DNA of 64,000 nt from JBBPZA01 sp038199375 (lineage in GTDB: Bacteria; Actinomycetota; Thermoleophilia; Solirubrobacterales; Solirubrobacteraceae), in contig JBBPZA010000059.1 in NCBI GenBank assembly GCA_038199375.1, positions 1 through 64,000 of the forward strand. Reading direction: 5' to 3'. Numbering within the stretch: position 1 is the stretch's first letter; every line of letters begins with the position of its first letter. Below the pieces are notes generated by a model. That model did no database searches, was not told where the DNA came from, and saw only the letters and a list, made by a program, of their open reading frames with translations. The position numbers and the translations under genes were made by a program. Below, in pieces: positions 43,934 through 51,897 of this stretch.

Positions 43934-44144
43934 CTATCGATCATCGTGGCCCCGACGACGTCGGTGCGGCACTGCATCTCGCGCACGAACTCTCGGTACT
44001 CGCGCGTCAAGAGAAGGTGCCACCGCCGCTCGAGTAAGAGCGCCAGTGCGCGTCGGGTGCCGCGAAGTCGAGGATTGCCGCCAAGCCGCGGCGCTCATAG
44101 CCATCCCACATGCGGCGCCGAACTCCTCGGGGTGATCCACGGTC
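43934..44144. other. Intergenic stretch with possible gene remnant
   Basis: No intact gene. On the minus strand one frame reads protein-like sequence (ALLLERRWHLLLTREYREFV, then REMQCRTDVVGA) and a second frame upstream reads WDGYERRGLAAILDFAAPDA, as if a coding region had been broken by frameshifts. The family could not be recognised. Confidence 0.25.
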
Positions 44145-44178
44145 GCGAGACTACGGCGTGAGCGAGGCTACGGCGTGA
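44145..44178. repeat. 17-bp tandem duplication across the ychF stop codon
   Basis: Two adjacent 17-bp units (44145-44161 and 44162-44178) differ at one position. The second contains the ychF stop (TAG, minus strand 44170-44168); the first repeats the last codons and stop once more. Confidence 0.75.
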
Positions 44179-45247
44179 ACTTCACGGTGACCACGTCGCC
44201 GTCGCGCATCACGTAGTCGCGGCCCTCCAGGCGCAGCGTGCCGCGCTCGCGCGCCGGGCCGTAGCCGCCCGCCTCCACGAGTGCGTCCCAGCCGATCACC
44301 TCGGCGCGCACGAAGCCGCGCTGGATGTCTGAGTGGACCTCGCCGGCGGCGTGCCACGCGGAGAGCCCGCGGCGCAGGTGCCAGGACTGAGCGGGCGAGC
44401 CCTCGCCGGCCGTGAAGAACGCGATCTGCTCGAGCAGCGCGAAAGCCTCGCCGACGATGCGATCCAGGCTCGACTCGGCGATTCCCAGGCCCTCTCGCAT
44501 CGCGGAAGCGTCGTCGTCCTCGAGCTCTCCGAGCTCGCCCTCGATGCGCGCGGAGACCGCGACCGCGCGAGCGCCGTGCGCTGCGGCGTGCTCGGCTATC
44601 GCCTCGGGGACCCGGTCCTCGCCCTCCTCGACGTTGGCCACGAAGAGGACGGGCTTGGCGGTCAGGGGATGGAGCGCGCGCAGGGCGCCGGGCGCCCCCT
44701 CGGGCACGGGAACGCCGCGAGCCGGAAGGCCCGCCCGCAGCGCTGCGACGAGGTCGCGCAGCCAGGCCTCCTCGGCGACCGCCGCCTTGTCGAGGGAGCG
44801 GGCTTGACGCTCGACACGCTCGAGTCGGCGCTCGGCCTGCTCGAGATCCGCGTAGAGCAGCTCGGTCTCGATCGTCTCGACGTCGCGCAGCGGTTCGACC
44901 GCCCCCTCGGGGTGGACCACGCCAGGGTCTCGATGGGTCCGCACGACGTGGAGGATCGCGTCGACCTCGCGGATGTTGGCCAAGAAGCGGTTGCCCAGCC
45001 CCTCGCCCTCGTGCGCGCCGCGGACGAGGCCGGCGATGTCGTGGACGGCGATCGTGTCGTAGACGACCTCCGAGGCGCCCACCGTCGCCGCCACCGCTTC
45101 GAGCCGCGGGTCGACGACCGGCACGATCGCCACGTTGGGCAGGATGGTCGTGAACGGGTAGTTCGCCGCCTGCGCGCCGGCTTGGGTGAGCGCATTGAAG
45201 AGCGAGGACTTGCCCGCGTTGGGCAGGCCGACGATGCCGACCTTCAT
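44168..45247 (-). CDS. ychF: Ribosome-binding ATPase YchF/OLA1
   Basis: 359-residue Obg-related P-loop protein. G1 is GLPNAGKSSLFN (residues 7-18), the YPFTTI switch region follows, and G3 is HDIAGLVRGAHEGEGLGNRFL. The G4 motif is NVEE rather than NKxD, which is why YchF prefers ATP over GTP. A coiled-coil insertion (ETELLYADLEQAERRLERVE) and a C-terminal TGS domain (SDIQRGFVRAEVI, RDYVMRDGDVVTVKF) complete the family plan. It binds the 70S ribosome and acts as a negative stress-response factor. Start ATG overlaps the PAP2 stop by 4 bp (ATGA). Last gene of a four-gene cluster. Confidence 0.97.
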   Translation of the reverse strand: MKVGIVGLPNAGKSSLFNALTQAGAQAANYPFTTILPNVAIVPVVDPRLEAVAATVGASEVVYDTIAVHDIAGLVRGAHEGEGLGNRFLANIREVDAILHVVRTHRDPGVVHPEGAVEPLRDVETIETELLYADLEQAERRLERVERQARSLDKAAVAEEAWLRDLVAALRAGLPARGVPVPEGAPGALRALHPLTAKPVLFVANVEEGEDRVPEAIAEHAAAHGARAVAVSARIEGELGELEDDDASAMREGLGIAESSLDRIVGEAFALLEQIAFFTAGEGSPAQSWHLRRGLSAWHAAGEVHSDIQRGFVRAEVIGWDALVEAGGYGPARERGTLRLEGRDYVMRDGDVVTVKFTP

Positions 45248-45657
45248 CGCCCAAACGACCCGATGACCGCGCCCAGCGCGGCGCCGGCTATGACGTCGGA
45301 GGGGTAATGGACACCCAGCAGCACCCGCGAGAGGGCCATCGCGGTCGCGGGGAGATAGATCGTGCGGCTTCCCACCAGCGGAGCGAAGGCCCGGGCTGCC
45401 GCGAAGGAGCCCGATGCGTGGGAGCTCGGAAAGCTCAGCCCGGTCGGCGTGGCGATGAGCGCCGGCAGCTCATCAACGAGAGGCCGCCGCCGTCCGATCA
45501 CCAGCTTGATCGACGTCGAGGTCACCTGGGCGGCGATCACCGCCAGAGTCGCCCGGCGCCAGCGGTCGCGACGGCGGCGGTCGAGAACAGCCCCGCCGCA
45601 GCCGAGCGCCATCCACAACGCTCCGTGCTCGCCGAGAGTCGAGTAGGCGCGGAGCAC
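45244..45657 (-). CDS. PAP2-family phosphatase, membrane
   Basis: At least 137 residues of a type 2 phosphatidic-acid-phosphatase-like protein. Active-site signatures: KLVIGRRRP, FPSSHASGSFAAA and SRVLLGVHYPSDVIAG, with catalytic His in the second and third. Family-like sequence continues upstream in frame (LDLAGFRLIRSSARVPATIG), with only CTG codons (45717, 45756) available as starts, so GTG 45657 may be internal. Likely substrates are undecaprenyl or phosphatidyl phosphates at the outer face of the membrane. Its stop overlaps the ychF start. Confidence 0.82.
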   Translation of the reverse strand: MLRAYSTLGEHGALWMALGCGGAVLDRRRRDRWRRATLAVIAAQVTSTSIKLVIGRRRPLVDELPALIATPTGLSFPSSHASGSFAAARAFAPLVGSRTIYLPATAMALSRVLLGVHYPSDVIAGAALGAVIGSFGR

Positions 45658-45797
45658 GCCGATCGTCGCCGGGACGCGCGCGGATGAGCGAATCAGCCGG
45701 AAGCCGGCGAGGTCCAGGGCGGCGAGTCCGCGGCGAAGCTGCGCGAGCTGGCTCAGACGGGCGAAGCTGGTCTCGTTCGCGGCGACCCTGCCGGCAT

Positions 45798-46007
45798 CTA
45801 GAAACCGACCCGGTGCTCGTTGCGCTCTGTCTGCAGGTAGACGACCTTGCCCAAGTCGAGGCGGACCGTCCCGTCGTCGATCTCCAAGTCGTGCCAGCCG
45901 CCGGCCGCCAGCGCGCTGGTGAGGCGATCGAGCGCTTCGGGCTCGACGCGCACCGGCAGGACCTGGCCGCTGGAGAAGCCGATCGTCGCGCGCTCGTGGG
46001 TCGCCAT
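45798..46007 (-). CDS. Small conserved-looking protein
   Basis: 69 residues, no signal or membrane span: TIGFSSGQVLPVRVEPEALD, then ALAAGGWHDLEIDDGTVRLD and KVVYLQTER. It reads like a small beta-rich domain, somewhat reminiscent of the DUF3107 family, but this is not certain. Start ATG shares its A with the stop of the epimerase gene (TGATG), so translation is coupled. Confidence 0.65.
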   Translation of the reverse strand: MATHERATIGFSSGQVLPVRVEPEALDRLTSALAAGGWHDLEIDDGTVRLDLGKVVYLQTERNEHRVGF

Positions 46008-46414
46008 CAGTGGTCCTCCGCCGGCTGGACGAGCTCGGTGAGCACGCCGCCCGTCGCCGAGGGGTGGACGAAGGCGACCATCGAGTTGCGGATCCCGCGC
46101 CGGGCGACCTCGTCGATCATCCGAACCCCCTCGTCGTTGAGGTCGGCGAGCGTCTGGTTGATGTCCTCGACGCGGTAGGCGACGTGGTGCAGGCCGGAGC
46201 CCTTCTTGGCGAGGAACTTCCCGACCGCCGTGTCGTCGGAAAGCGGCGCCAGCAGCTCCACGTGGCTGCCGCCGACGTCGAGCAGCGCGGCCTCGACGCC
46301 CTGGTCCTCGACCACCTCGCGATGGGCAGCCTCGAGCCCGAAAGAGCCGTAGAGCGCGAGGCCTTCGTCGATGGACTTGACGGCCACGCCCACGTGATCG
46401 ATGGCGGCGAACAT
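46007..46414 (-). CDS. mce: Methylmalonyl-CoA epimerase
   Basis: 135-residue vicinal-oxygen-chelate protein that interconverts the (2R) and (2S) forms of methylmalonyl-CoA in propionate and odd-chain or branched-chain catabolism. Metal ligands: H7 (IDHVGVAV), E53 region (SHVELLAPL), H76/H77 (LHHVAYRV) and E127 (GVLTELVQP). The KGSGLHHVAYRV motif is typical. Start ATG 46414 with TACACT 9 nt upstream. First gene of a minus-strand cluster with the small protein, PAP2 and ychF. The mutase genes are not in the window. Confidence 0.93.
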   Translation of the reverse strand: MFAAIDHVGVAVKSIDEGLALYGSFGLEAAHREVVEDQGVEAALLDVGGSHVELLAPLSDDTAVGKFLAKKGSGLHHVAYRVEDINQTLADLNDEGVRMIDEVARRGIRNSMVAFVHPSATGGVLTELVQPAEDH

Positions 46415-46781
46415 GCGGCGGGGAGTGTAGTGGCCGAGCGGCAACCGGACGAACGCACGATGCGCGCCTCCGTTCGACGCGCCGGGAGCGGGGTACCCCC
46501 TCGAAACTCGAAACGCATGGATCGCGTCGCCCTGATCGTCAACCGCGACAAAGGACCCCGGCGCGGCGCCGGTGGATCGATATTCGCTTCGGGCAGGAGA
46601 TGCACCGCGTGTGCTCGACCTGGGCCAACAGGCCAGACAAGATCGCCTGTTACCGGGCCGCCACGACGATGTAGTCTTTGACTTCTTGGCGTCAAAGTCA
46701 GTCGTCTTGGGTAGCAGCCACACCGGGCGAGCGCAGTTGCAAAGGTTGCTCAGCCCGCCCTTGGCGGCGAGGAAGCGAGGG
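46415..46781. other. Intergenic stretch, no gene seen
   Basis: About 370 bp. It contains GGGGTACCCC (a 10-bp palindrome near 46490), TCGAAAC twice in tandem right after it, and an inverted repeat CTTTGAC/GTCAAAG (46676-46682 and 46691-46697). No RNA gene recognised. Confidence 0.35.
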
Positions 46782-46952
46782 TCAAGGGGCCGACTGCCAG
46801 ACGCGAGCTCCGGCCACCGCGCCGAAGAGCGCGATCGCCGTGATCTCGAGGGGTCGCACGTCGAAGTGGCCCGGCAGTTCGCTCAAAGCGCGTTCGGCCA
46901 GACCGAGCTCGATCGCCAGCCGCCGCCAGGATTCCGACGGCGGGTGCGGCAC
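46782..46952 (-). CDS. Small protein downstream of ftsH2
   Basis: 56 residues from GTG 46952, five nt after the ftsH2 stop: polar N-terminal half (SESWRRLAIELGLAERALSE) and a hydrophobic C-terminal stretch (EITAIALFGAVAGARVW) that could span or touch the membrane. G/C-rich third positions support coding. Position suggests co-translation with the protease. Not recognised. Confidence 0.4.
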   Translation of the reverse strand: MPHPPSESWRRLAIELGLAERALSELPGHFDVRPLEITAIALFGAVAGARVWQSAP

Positions 46953-46957
46953 AGTGG

Positions 46958-48511
46958 CTACGCCGACGGGTCTTGCTCTACGGCAGCGGCGGCGATCCCC
47001 ACAGGCATCGCCGAGCCGGTGCGCGGCGGGCGGACGGGGGCCATGATCTTGTCGATGTCCTCGCGCACCAGGACCTCGTCGCGCAGGAGGGTCTGGGCGA
47101 GGGCGTCGAGCTGCTCGCGGTGCCCGGTGATGAGCTTGCGAGCGGCGCGCCGGGCGTGGTCGGCGAGATCCTGGCGCTCGGCGTCGCGGGCGCGTCGCGT
47201 CTGCTCGGAGGAGATCGCGCTCACGTCGCCGTCGTCGCTCGCCCGCTGGGAGGTGATGCCGGTGCCCATGGCGTACTCGTCGATCATCGACCGAGCGATC
47301 TCGGCCACCCGCCGCAGGTCGTCAGCCGCTCCGGTGGTGACCGCGCCGAAGACGATCGACTCGGCGACTCGGCCTCCGAGCAGGACCGTCATGTAGTCGA
47401 GGAGCTCCTCGCCGGTCTTGAGATAGCGGTCCTCGGCGGGGAGGTTGAGGGTGTAGCCGAGCGCCTGGCCGCGGGGGACGATCGAGATCTTGTGGACTCG
47501 GTCGACGCTGGGCAGCAGCTCGGCGCACAGCGCGTGGCCGGCCTCGTGATAGGCGACGACGCGCTTCTCGTGCGGATTGAGCGTGCGGCGCGACTGCATG
47601 CCGGCCAGGACGCGCTCCAGCGCGGAGTCGAAGTCGCGCATCTCGATCACCGAGCCGTTGCGCCGGGCGGCGAGGATCGCCGCCTCGTTGCAGATGTTGG
47701 CCAGGTCGGCCCCGGTCAGCCCCGAGGTCTGGCGCGCGACGAGGTCGAGCTCGACGCCTTCGAGCGGCTTGTTGCGGCAGTGGACGTTGAGGATCCCGAG
47801 CCGCCCCTTGACGTCGGGCGGCGAGACGAAGACCTGGCGGTCGAAGCGGCCGGGGCGCAGCAGCGCGGGGTCGAGCTTGTCGAGCAGGTTGGAGGCGGCC
47901 ATGACCACGAGGTTGTCCGCCCCGGCGAATCCGTCCATCTCGACCAGGAGCTGGTTGAGGGTCTGGTCCTTCTCCCCCGAGGCGTCGCTGCCCCGCCGCC
48001 CGCCGACGGCGTCGAGCTCGTCGATGAAGATGATCGCCGGGGGGTTCTTGCGCGCCTCGGCGAACAGCCTGCGGATGCGCGCCGCGCCCAGGCCGGCGAA
48101 CATCTCGACGAAGGCCGACGCCGACTGGGCGAAGAACTGGGCGCCGGACTCGTAGGCGACCGCCTTGGCCAGCAGGGTCTTGCCCGTCCCGGGCGGGCCG
48201 TGAAGGAGGATGCCCTTCGGGACCTTGGCCCCCAGCGCCTTGAAGCGCCCGGGATCGCGCAGGAACTCGACGACCTCGCGCAGCTCGCCCTTGGCCTCGG
48301 CGGATCCTGCGATGTCCTCCCAGCCGATCTGCGGAGTGGAGGCCGGCTTTATCTGCTGCGGCTTAGTACGGGGCATGAGCCGCACCGTGCGCCAGATGAG
48401 CGCCACGATGAGGCCCATGAAGATGACCGGCAGCCAGGTGTAGAGCCAGCTCTCGACGTCGCTGTAGGCGAACGCGAGCAGGGCGGCGGGCGACGGCTGC
48501 AACGGCGTCAT
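46958..48511 (-). CDS. ftsH: Second FtsH-family membrane protease, short form
   Basis: 517 residues. A single N-terminal membrane helix (about residues 22-43, LYTWLPVIFMGLIVALIW) replaces the two-helix anchor and external domain of normal FtsH. AAA module: GPPGTGKT, IIFIDELDAVG, NLLDKLDPALLRPGRFD. Zinc protease site HEAGH (H322, E323, H326). The NLLDKLDP form and the lack of the external domain set it apart from the housekeeping copy at 39850, so it probably has different adaptors or substrates. GATAGT ends 6 nt before ATG 48511 and no Shine-Dalgarno is seen, pointing to its own leaderless transcript 27 bp after pncB. Confidence 0.92.
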   Translation of the reverse strand: MTPLQPSPAALLAFAYSDVESWLYTWLPVIFMGLIVALIWRTVRLMPRTKPQQIKPASTPQIGWEDIAGSAEAKGELREVVEFLRDPGRFKALGAKVPKGILLHGPPGTGKTLLAKAVAYESGAQFFAQSASAFVEMFAGLGAARIRRLFAEARKNPPAIIFIDELDAVGGRRGSDASGEKDQTLNQLLVEMDGFAGADNLVVMAASNLLDKLDPALLRPGRFDRQVFVSPPDVKGRLGILNVHCRNKPLEGVELDLVARQTSGLTGADLANICNEAAILAARRNGSVIEMRDFDSALERVLAGMQSRRTLNPHEKRVVAYHEAGHALCAELLPSVDRVHKISIVPRGQALGYTLNLPAEDRYLKTGEELLDYMTVLLGGRVAESIVFGAVTTGAADDLRRVAEIARSMIDEYAMGTGITSQRASDDGDVSAISSEQTRRARDAERQDLADHARRAARKLITGHREQLDALAQTLLRDEVLVREDIDKIMAPVRPPRTGSAMPVGIAAAAVEQDPSA

Positions 48512-48538
48512 GAAATGACTATCGGGCGAAGGGGCCGA

Positions 48539-49636
48539 TCACTCAACCTTCGCCAGCCTCTCGCTGCGCAGCCTTCGGCGACCCACCTTCGCGCAGGGGC
48601 ACCCGTCGAGGGTGACGACGTCGGCCGTGAAGTCGTTGGAGCCGCGGATGAGCGAGGAGCCCACGCCGTAGGCGTCCACCGGGATGCCGTCGGCCTCGAA
48701 GCGCCGGATCCGCTCGGCGTCGAAGCCGCCGGAGACCACGATGCGCACGCCGTCGTGGCCGGCTTCGTCCAGGGCGGCGCGGACCTTCTCGACCAGGCGG
48801 GGATTGACTCCGGTGGGCCGGAAGTCCCCCATCTCGTCCCACAGCCCGCGGTCGACGAGCGTCTCCGAGGTGTCCAGCCGCACACCCCAGAGATCCTCGC
48901 CCAGAGCGTCGGCGACGGCCAGGGCGGTGTCGATCGAGTCGTTGTCGAAGTCGACGAGCACGGTGATCGTCATCTCCGAGGCGAAGCGCCGCGCGAAGCG
49001 CCGCGCCGCCTCGACGGTGTCGCCGCCGAAGGCCGCGATCAGGCCGTGGGGCACGGTCCCCAGGCCGCGGCCGCCCCACCATGAGGCCTGGGCGTCGGTC
49101 GACACGCCGATGGCCCCGGCGACGTGCGCCGCCCACCCGTCGCCGGTCTGGACGAGCCAGTGGTCATGGCGTGCGGGGAAGTAGAAGATCGGCTTGCCGT
49201 TCGCCGCCTCGACGACCTGCTGGACGTTTCGCATGACCAGCGTGCGCCGGGCCAGGCAGCCGAGGTAGACCGTCTCGAGGTGGGCGAAGAGCGCGTAGGG
49301 GCCCTCGATGGTCAGGACGGGCTCGCGCGGCGCGATGGCGTCGCCCTCGTGCAGCGCGCAGACGTCGAGCTCGTCCCAGCCGGGGCGCCAGGAGCCGTCT
49401 GGCTCACGGGTTCCGGAGCACAGCTTGAGGACCGCGACGGCCTCGTCGATGCCGCCGAGCACCGATGCGTTCTTCTGGAAGACCTGCATGAGGACGCCGG
49501 CGGGGCGGCCGTCCTCCTCGAGCAGCGTCTTTGTGTGGTTGAAGTAGGCATCGGAGTAGTAGCCGTCGCGGATCCGCTCGACGGGAAGGCGGAAGATGTC
49601 GGGCGCCAGGCGCTCGCGGATCGGGGTGACGGCCAT
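48539..49636 (-). CDS. pncB: Nicotinate phosphoribosyltransferase
   Basis: 365-residue enzyme making nicotinate mononucleotide from nicotinate and PRPP in NAD salvage. Seen are the N-terminal DGYYSDAYF, the active-site region FPARHDHWLVQTGDGWA, GTVPHGLIAAFGGDTVEAA (catalytic His of the GT-x-(P/M)-H motif) and VVSGGFDAERI. The C-terminus carries a short Cys-containing tail (GCPCAKVGRRRLRSERL). Start ATG shares its A with the stop of the DUF1385 gene (TGATG). Last gene of the M20-DUF1385-pncB operon. Confidence 0.94.
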   Translation of the reverse strand: MAVTPIRERLAPDIFRLPVERIRDGYYSDAYFNHTKTLLEEDGRPAGVLMQVFQKNASVLGGIDEAVAVLKLCSGTREPDGSWRPGWDELDVCALHEGDAIAPREPVLTIEGPYALFAHLETVYLGCLARRTLVMRNVQQVVEAANGKPIFYFPARHDHWLVQTGDGWAAHVAGAIGVSTDAQASWWGGRGLGTVPHGLIAAFGGDTVEAARRFARRFASEMTITVLVDFDNDSIDTALAVADALGEDLWGVRLDTSETLVDRGLWDEMGDFRPTGVNPRLVEKVRAALDEAGHDGVRIVVSGGFDAERIRRFEADGIPVDAYGVGSSLIRGSNDFTADVVTLDGCPCAKVGRRRLRSERLAKVE

Positions 49637-50547
49637 CAGCGCTCACCCTCGGCGGCCTGAGGCTCGGGTCGCGAGCCGTCCGGCGCGCGGACACCCTCGG
49701 CCCGCAGGATCTCGTCGAGGGCGGCGCGGCCGACCTCGAGCTGCTCCTCGGTGGGCTCGCGCGTTCCCAGCGCACGCTGGAGCTCGAAGCCGGGGCGGCG
49801 CAGCGCGCGGGCGACTCGGGTGTCGGCGTGGCGCTCGGACCAGGCGAAGACCTCGACCGCGGCGCCCAGCGACGCGAGCGCGACCGCGCCTGCGGCCAGC
49901 GGTCCGGGGCGCCGCACGACGCGCCTGAGCAGCGCCGCGCCGGCGAGGTTGGAGACCATCATCGGGACCACCAGGTGCGAGCCGCACCGGTCGTGCTCCT
50001 TGGCGGCGTCCTCCGCGTCGGCCTCGGTCTCGTAGGCGCCTATCACCTTGTGCTCGGTCCCGTGGTAGGCGGCCAGTTCGCCGCCGCGCAGCGCCACCAG
50101 GGCCGGGGCGAGGGACAACACCGCGGCCGCCACCTCGCCGCCGGTGCCCGCGCGGCGCTTGAGCAGGGAGCCCGCGGCCACCGTTCCCGCGGCGGCCGCG
50201 AGCACCCCGCCGTTCTGGAAGGGCAGGCGCGCCTCGGGCAGCGCTCGCTTGACCAGCGGGACGACCGCGAAGGCCTCGGCGAGCCGGGCGACCCCGCGCG
50301 CCCCGGGGACCCGCTTGACCCCGCGCACGCGCGGCTTGGCGCCTGAGGCGACGCGGATGGCGCCGTCGGGCGCGCGGACGGCCGCCGCCCAGTGCGTCGG
50401 ACCGTGGACGAGCAGGCCGTTGGCCAGCGCCATGCCGCCGAGGCGGAGCTTCTCCGGAGGGGCGCCGCCCGGCGCAGTTCGCTCGCCGCCCGCCGCCGCC
50501 GCCGGGGCCCGCTCGCCGGCCACCGCGGGTCGGTATGGCTCAGCCAT
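49636..50547 (-). CDS. DUF1385 membrane protein
   Basis: 303-residue DUF1385 protein with the hallmark AAYHGTEHKVIGAYE. The GGMALANGLLVHGPTHWAAA region matches the usual G-GGQAV-EGVMMRGP start of the family in altered form. Three or more hydrophobic segments (FQNGGVLAAAAGTVAAGSLL, LSLAPALVALRGG, PLAAGAVALASLGAAVEVF) and a Cys (DRCGS) are present. The metal-binding-like His residues suggest an enzyme, but the function is not known. The start overlaps the M20 peptidase stop by 8 bp. Confidence 0.85.
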   Translation of the reverse strand: MAEPYRPAVAGERAPAAAAGGERTAPGGAPPEKLRLGGMALANGLLVHGPTHWAAAVRAPDGAIRVASGAKPRVRGVKRVPGARGVARLAEAFAVVPLVKRALPEARLPFQNGGVLAAAAGTVAAGSLLKRRAGTGGEVAAAVLSLAPALVALRGGELAAYHGTEHKVIGAYETEADAEDAAKEHDRCGSHLVVPMMVSNLAGAALLRRVVRRPGPLAAGAVALASLGAAVEVFAWSERHADTRVARALRRPGFELQRALGTREPTEEQLEVGRAALDEILRAEGVRAPDGSRPEPQAAEGER

Positions 50548-51862
50548 CGCCGCCCTCCTCCCCGAGCATCCGCTGGGCCAGCCAGTCGAAGAAGTCGGCG
50601 GCGAAGCCGACGTCGCGCACGTCGATGCGCTCGTCGGCCCCGTGGATGAGCGGGGCCGACTCGTAGAGGGTCATGTGGCGCTGTGGGCAGAATCCGTAGG
50701 CGACGCAGTCCGGGAAGGCGTCGCGAAACCAGCGCGAGTCGGTGAACCCGGGCAGCACGACCGGGACGACGGTCGCCTCGGGCTCGCGCTCGGCGACCCA
50801 TTCGCGCACCGCGTCCATCAGCGCGCCCTCCATGGCGGAGCGGTTGCCCACGACGCACTCGTCGAAGGAGAGCCGGTAGCCGTCCGTGCCGAGCACCTCC
50901 TCGACTCGCGCGCGGGCCTCGGACTCCCCGAAGCCGGGAGGGACGCGGCAGTCGACCTTGACGTGCGCTCGCGAGGGGATGACGTTGATCTTCTCCGACG
51001 CGGCGAGCCGTGTCGGCGTGATCGTCACCCCGAGCATCGGCTCGATGATGAAGGCCAGCCCGGGGTCGCGCTCGCGCAATCGCTCCAGCGCCGCCTCGGG
51101 ATCCCCGTCGGCGGGCTCTCCGAGCGCCTCGAAGAGCGCGCGCGGCTCCTCGGTCAGGTCGAAGGACGGCTGCCGGCGCATCCGCTCGATCAGCGGCGCG
51201 AGCTTGAGCACGGCGTTGTCGCCCATGCGCGGCATCGACGCGTGGCCCGCGACGCCCTCGGCGGTCACGGTGAAGCGAAAGACGCCCTTCTCCGCGCAGC
51301 AGACTCCGAACACCCGGCGGCCCTCGAAGGGCAGGACAGAGCCGCCGCCCTCGTTGATCAGGTAGTCGCAGCGCACCTTCTCGGGGTGCTCCTCGCACAG
51401 GAACTGCACGCCGTAGCGGCCGCCGGCCTCCTCATCGGAGACGCACATGACCAGCAGCTCGCCCCGGGCCGGGCGCCAGCCCTCGCGGGCCAGGCGCACT
51501 GCGGCGGCGACCTCGGCGGCGACCTGGCCCTTCATGTCCAGCGCTCCCCGTCCCCATACGGCGCCGTCGGCGACATCCCCCGACCACGGATCCCGGCTCC
51601 ACTCCTCCGGCGTGGCCAGGACGGTGTCGACGTGGCCCAGGAAGCCCAGCGTCGGGCCGACGGCCTCCCCGCGCAGTCGCGCGAGGAGGTTCGGGCGGGC
51701 CGGGTCGAGCGCCAGCAGCTCGCAGTCGAACCCTGCTGCGTCGAGCAGGCGGTGGAGGTGGTCGATCGCCTTCGCCTCGGCGCCGGGCGGGTTGACCGTG
51801 TCGAAGCGGATCAGCTCGCGCAGCAGCTCGACGGCCTCGTCCTGGAGCCCAAGGTCACCCAC
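50540..51862 (-). CDS. M20-family metallopeptidase/deacylase
   Basis: 440 residues. Di-zinc site: H77 and D79 (LGHVDTV), D109 (WGRGALDMKG), E144 and E145 (SDEEAGG), with a lid dimerization domain in the middle (TVTAEGVAGHASMP). The family includes ArgE, DapE and aminoacylase; motif detail fits the ACY1/ArgE-like peptidases, but substrate is open. Start GTG 51862 has TAGCAT 7 nt upstream and no Shine-Dalgarno, so probably leaderless. Divergent from the FHA-PrsW gene (35 bp). Confidence 0.9.
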   Translation of the reverse strand: MGDLGLQDEAVELLRELIRFDTVNPPGAEAKAIDHLHRLLDAAGFDCELLALDPARPNLLARLRGEAVGPTLGFLGHVDTVLATPEEWSRDPWSGDVADGAVWGRGALDMKGQVAAEVAAAVRLAREGWRPARGELLVMCVSDEEAGGRYGVQFLCEEHPEKVRCDYLINEGGGSVLPFEGRRVFGVCCAEKGVFRFTVTAEGVAGHASMPRMGDNAVLKLAPLIERMRRQPSFDLTEEPRALFEALGEPADGDPEAALERLRERDPGLAFIIEPMLGVTITPTRLAASEKINVIPSRAHVKVDCRVPPGFGESEARARVEEVLGTDGYRLSFDECVVGNRSAMEGALMDAVREWVAEREPEATVVPVVLPGFTDSRWFRDAFPDCVAYGFCPQRHMTLYESAPLIHGADERIDVRDVGFAADFFDWLAQRMLGEEGGDG

Positions 51863-51869
51863 GGGGGCA

Positions 51870-51890
51870 ATGCTACGCGGCCCGTAGACT
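51870..51890. promoter_or_regulatory. Divergent leaderless promoters
   Basis: Minus-strand TAGCAT (51875-51870) ends 7 nt before GTG 51862, and plus-strand TAGACT (51885-51890) ends 7 nt before GTG 51898. Both -10 boxes fit into the 35-bp gap between the divergent genes. Confidence 0.5.
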
Positions 51891-51897
51891 CGCGCGG

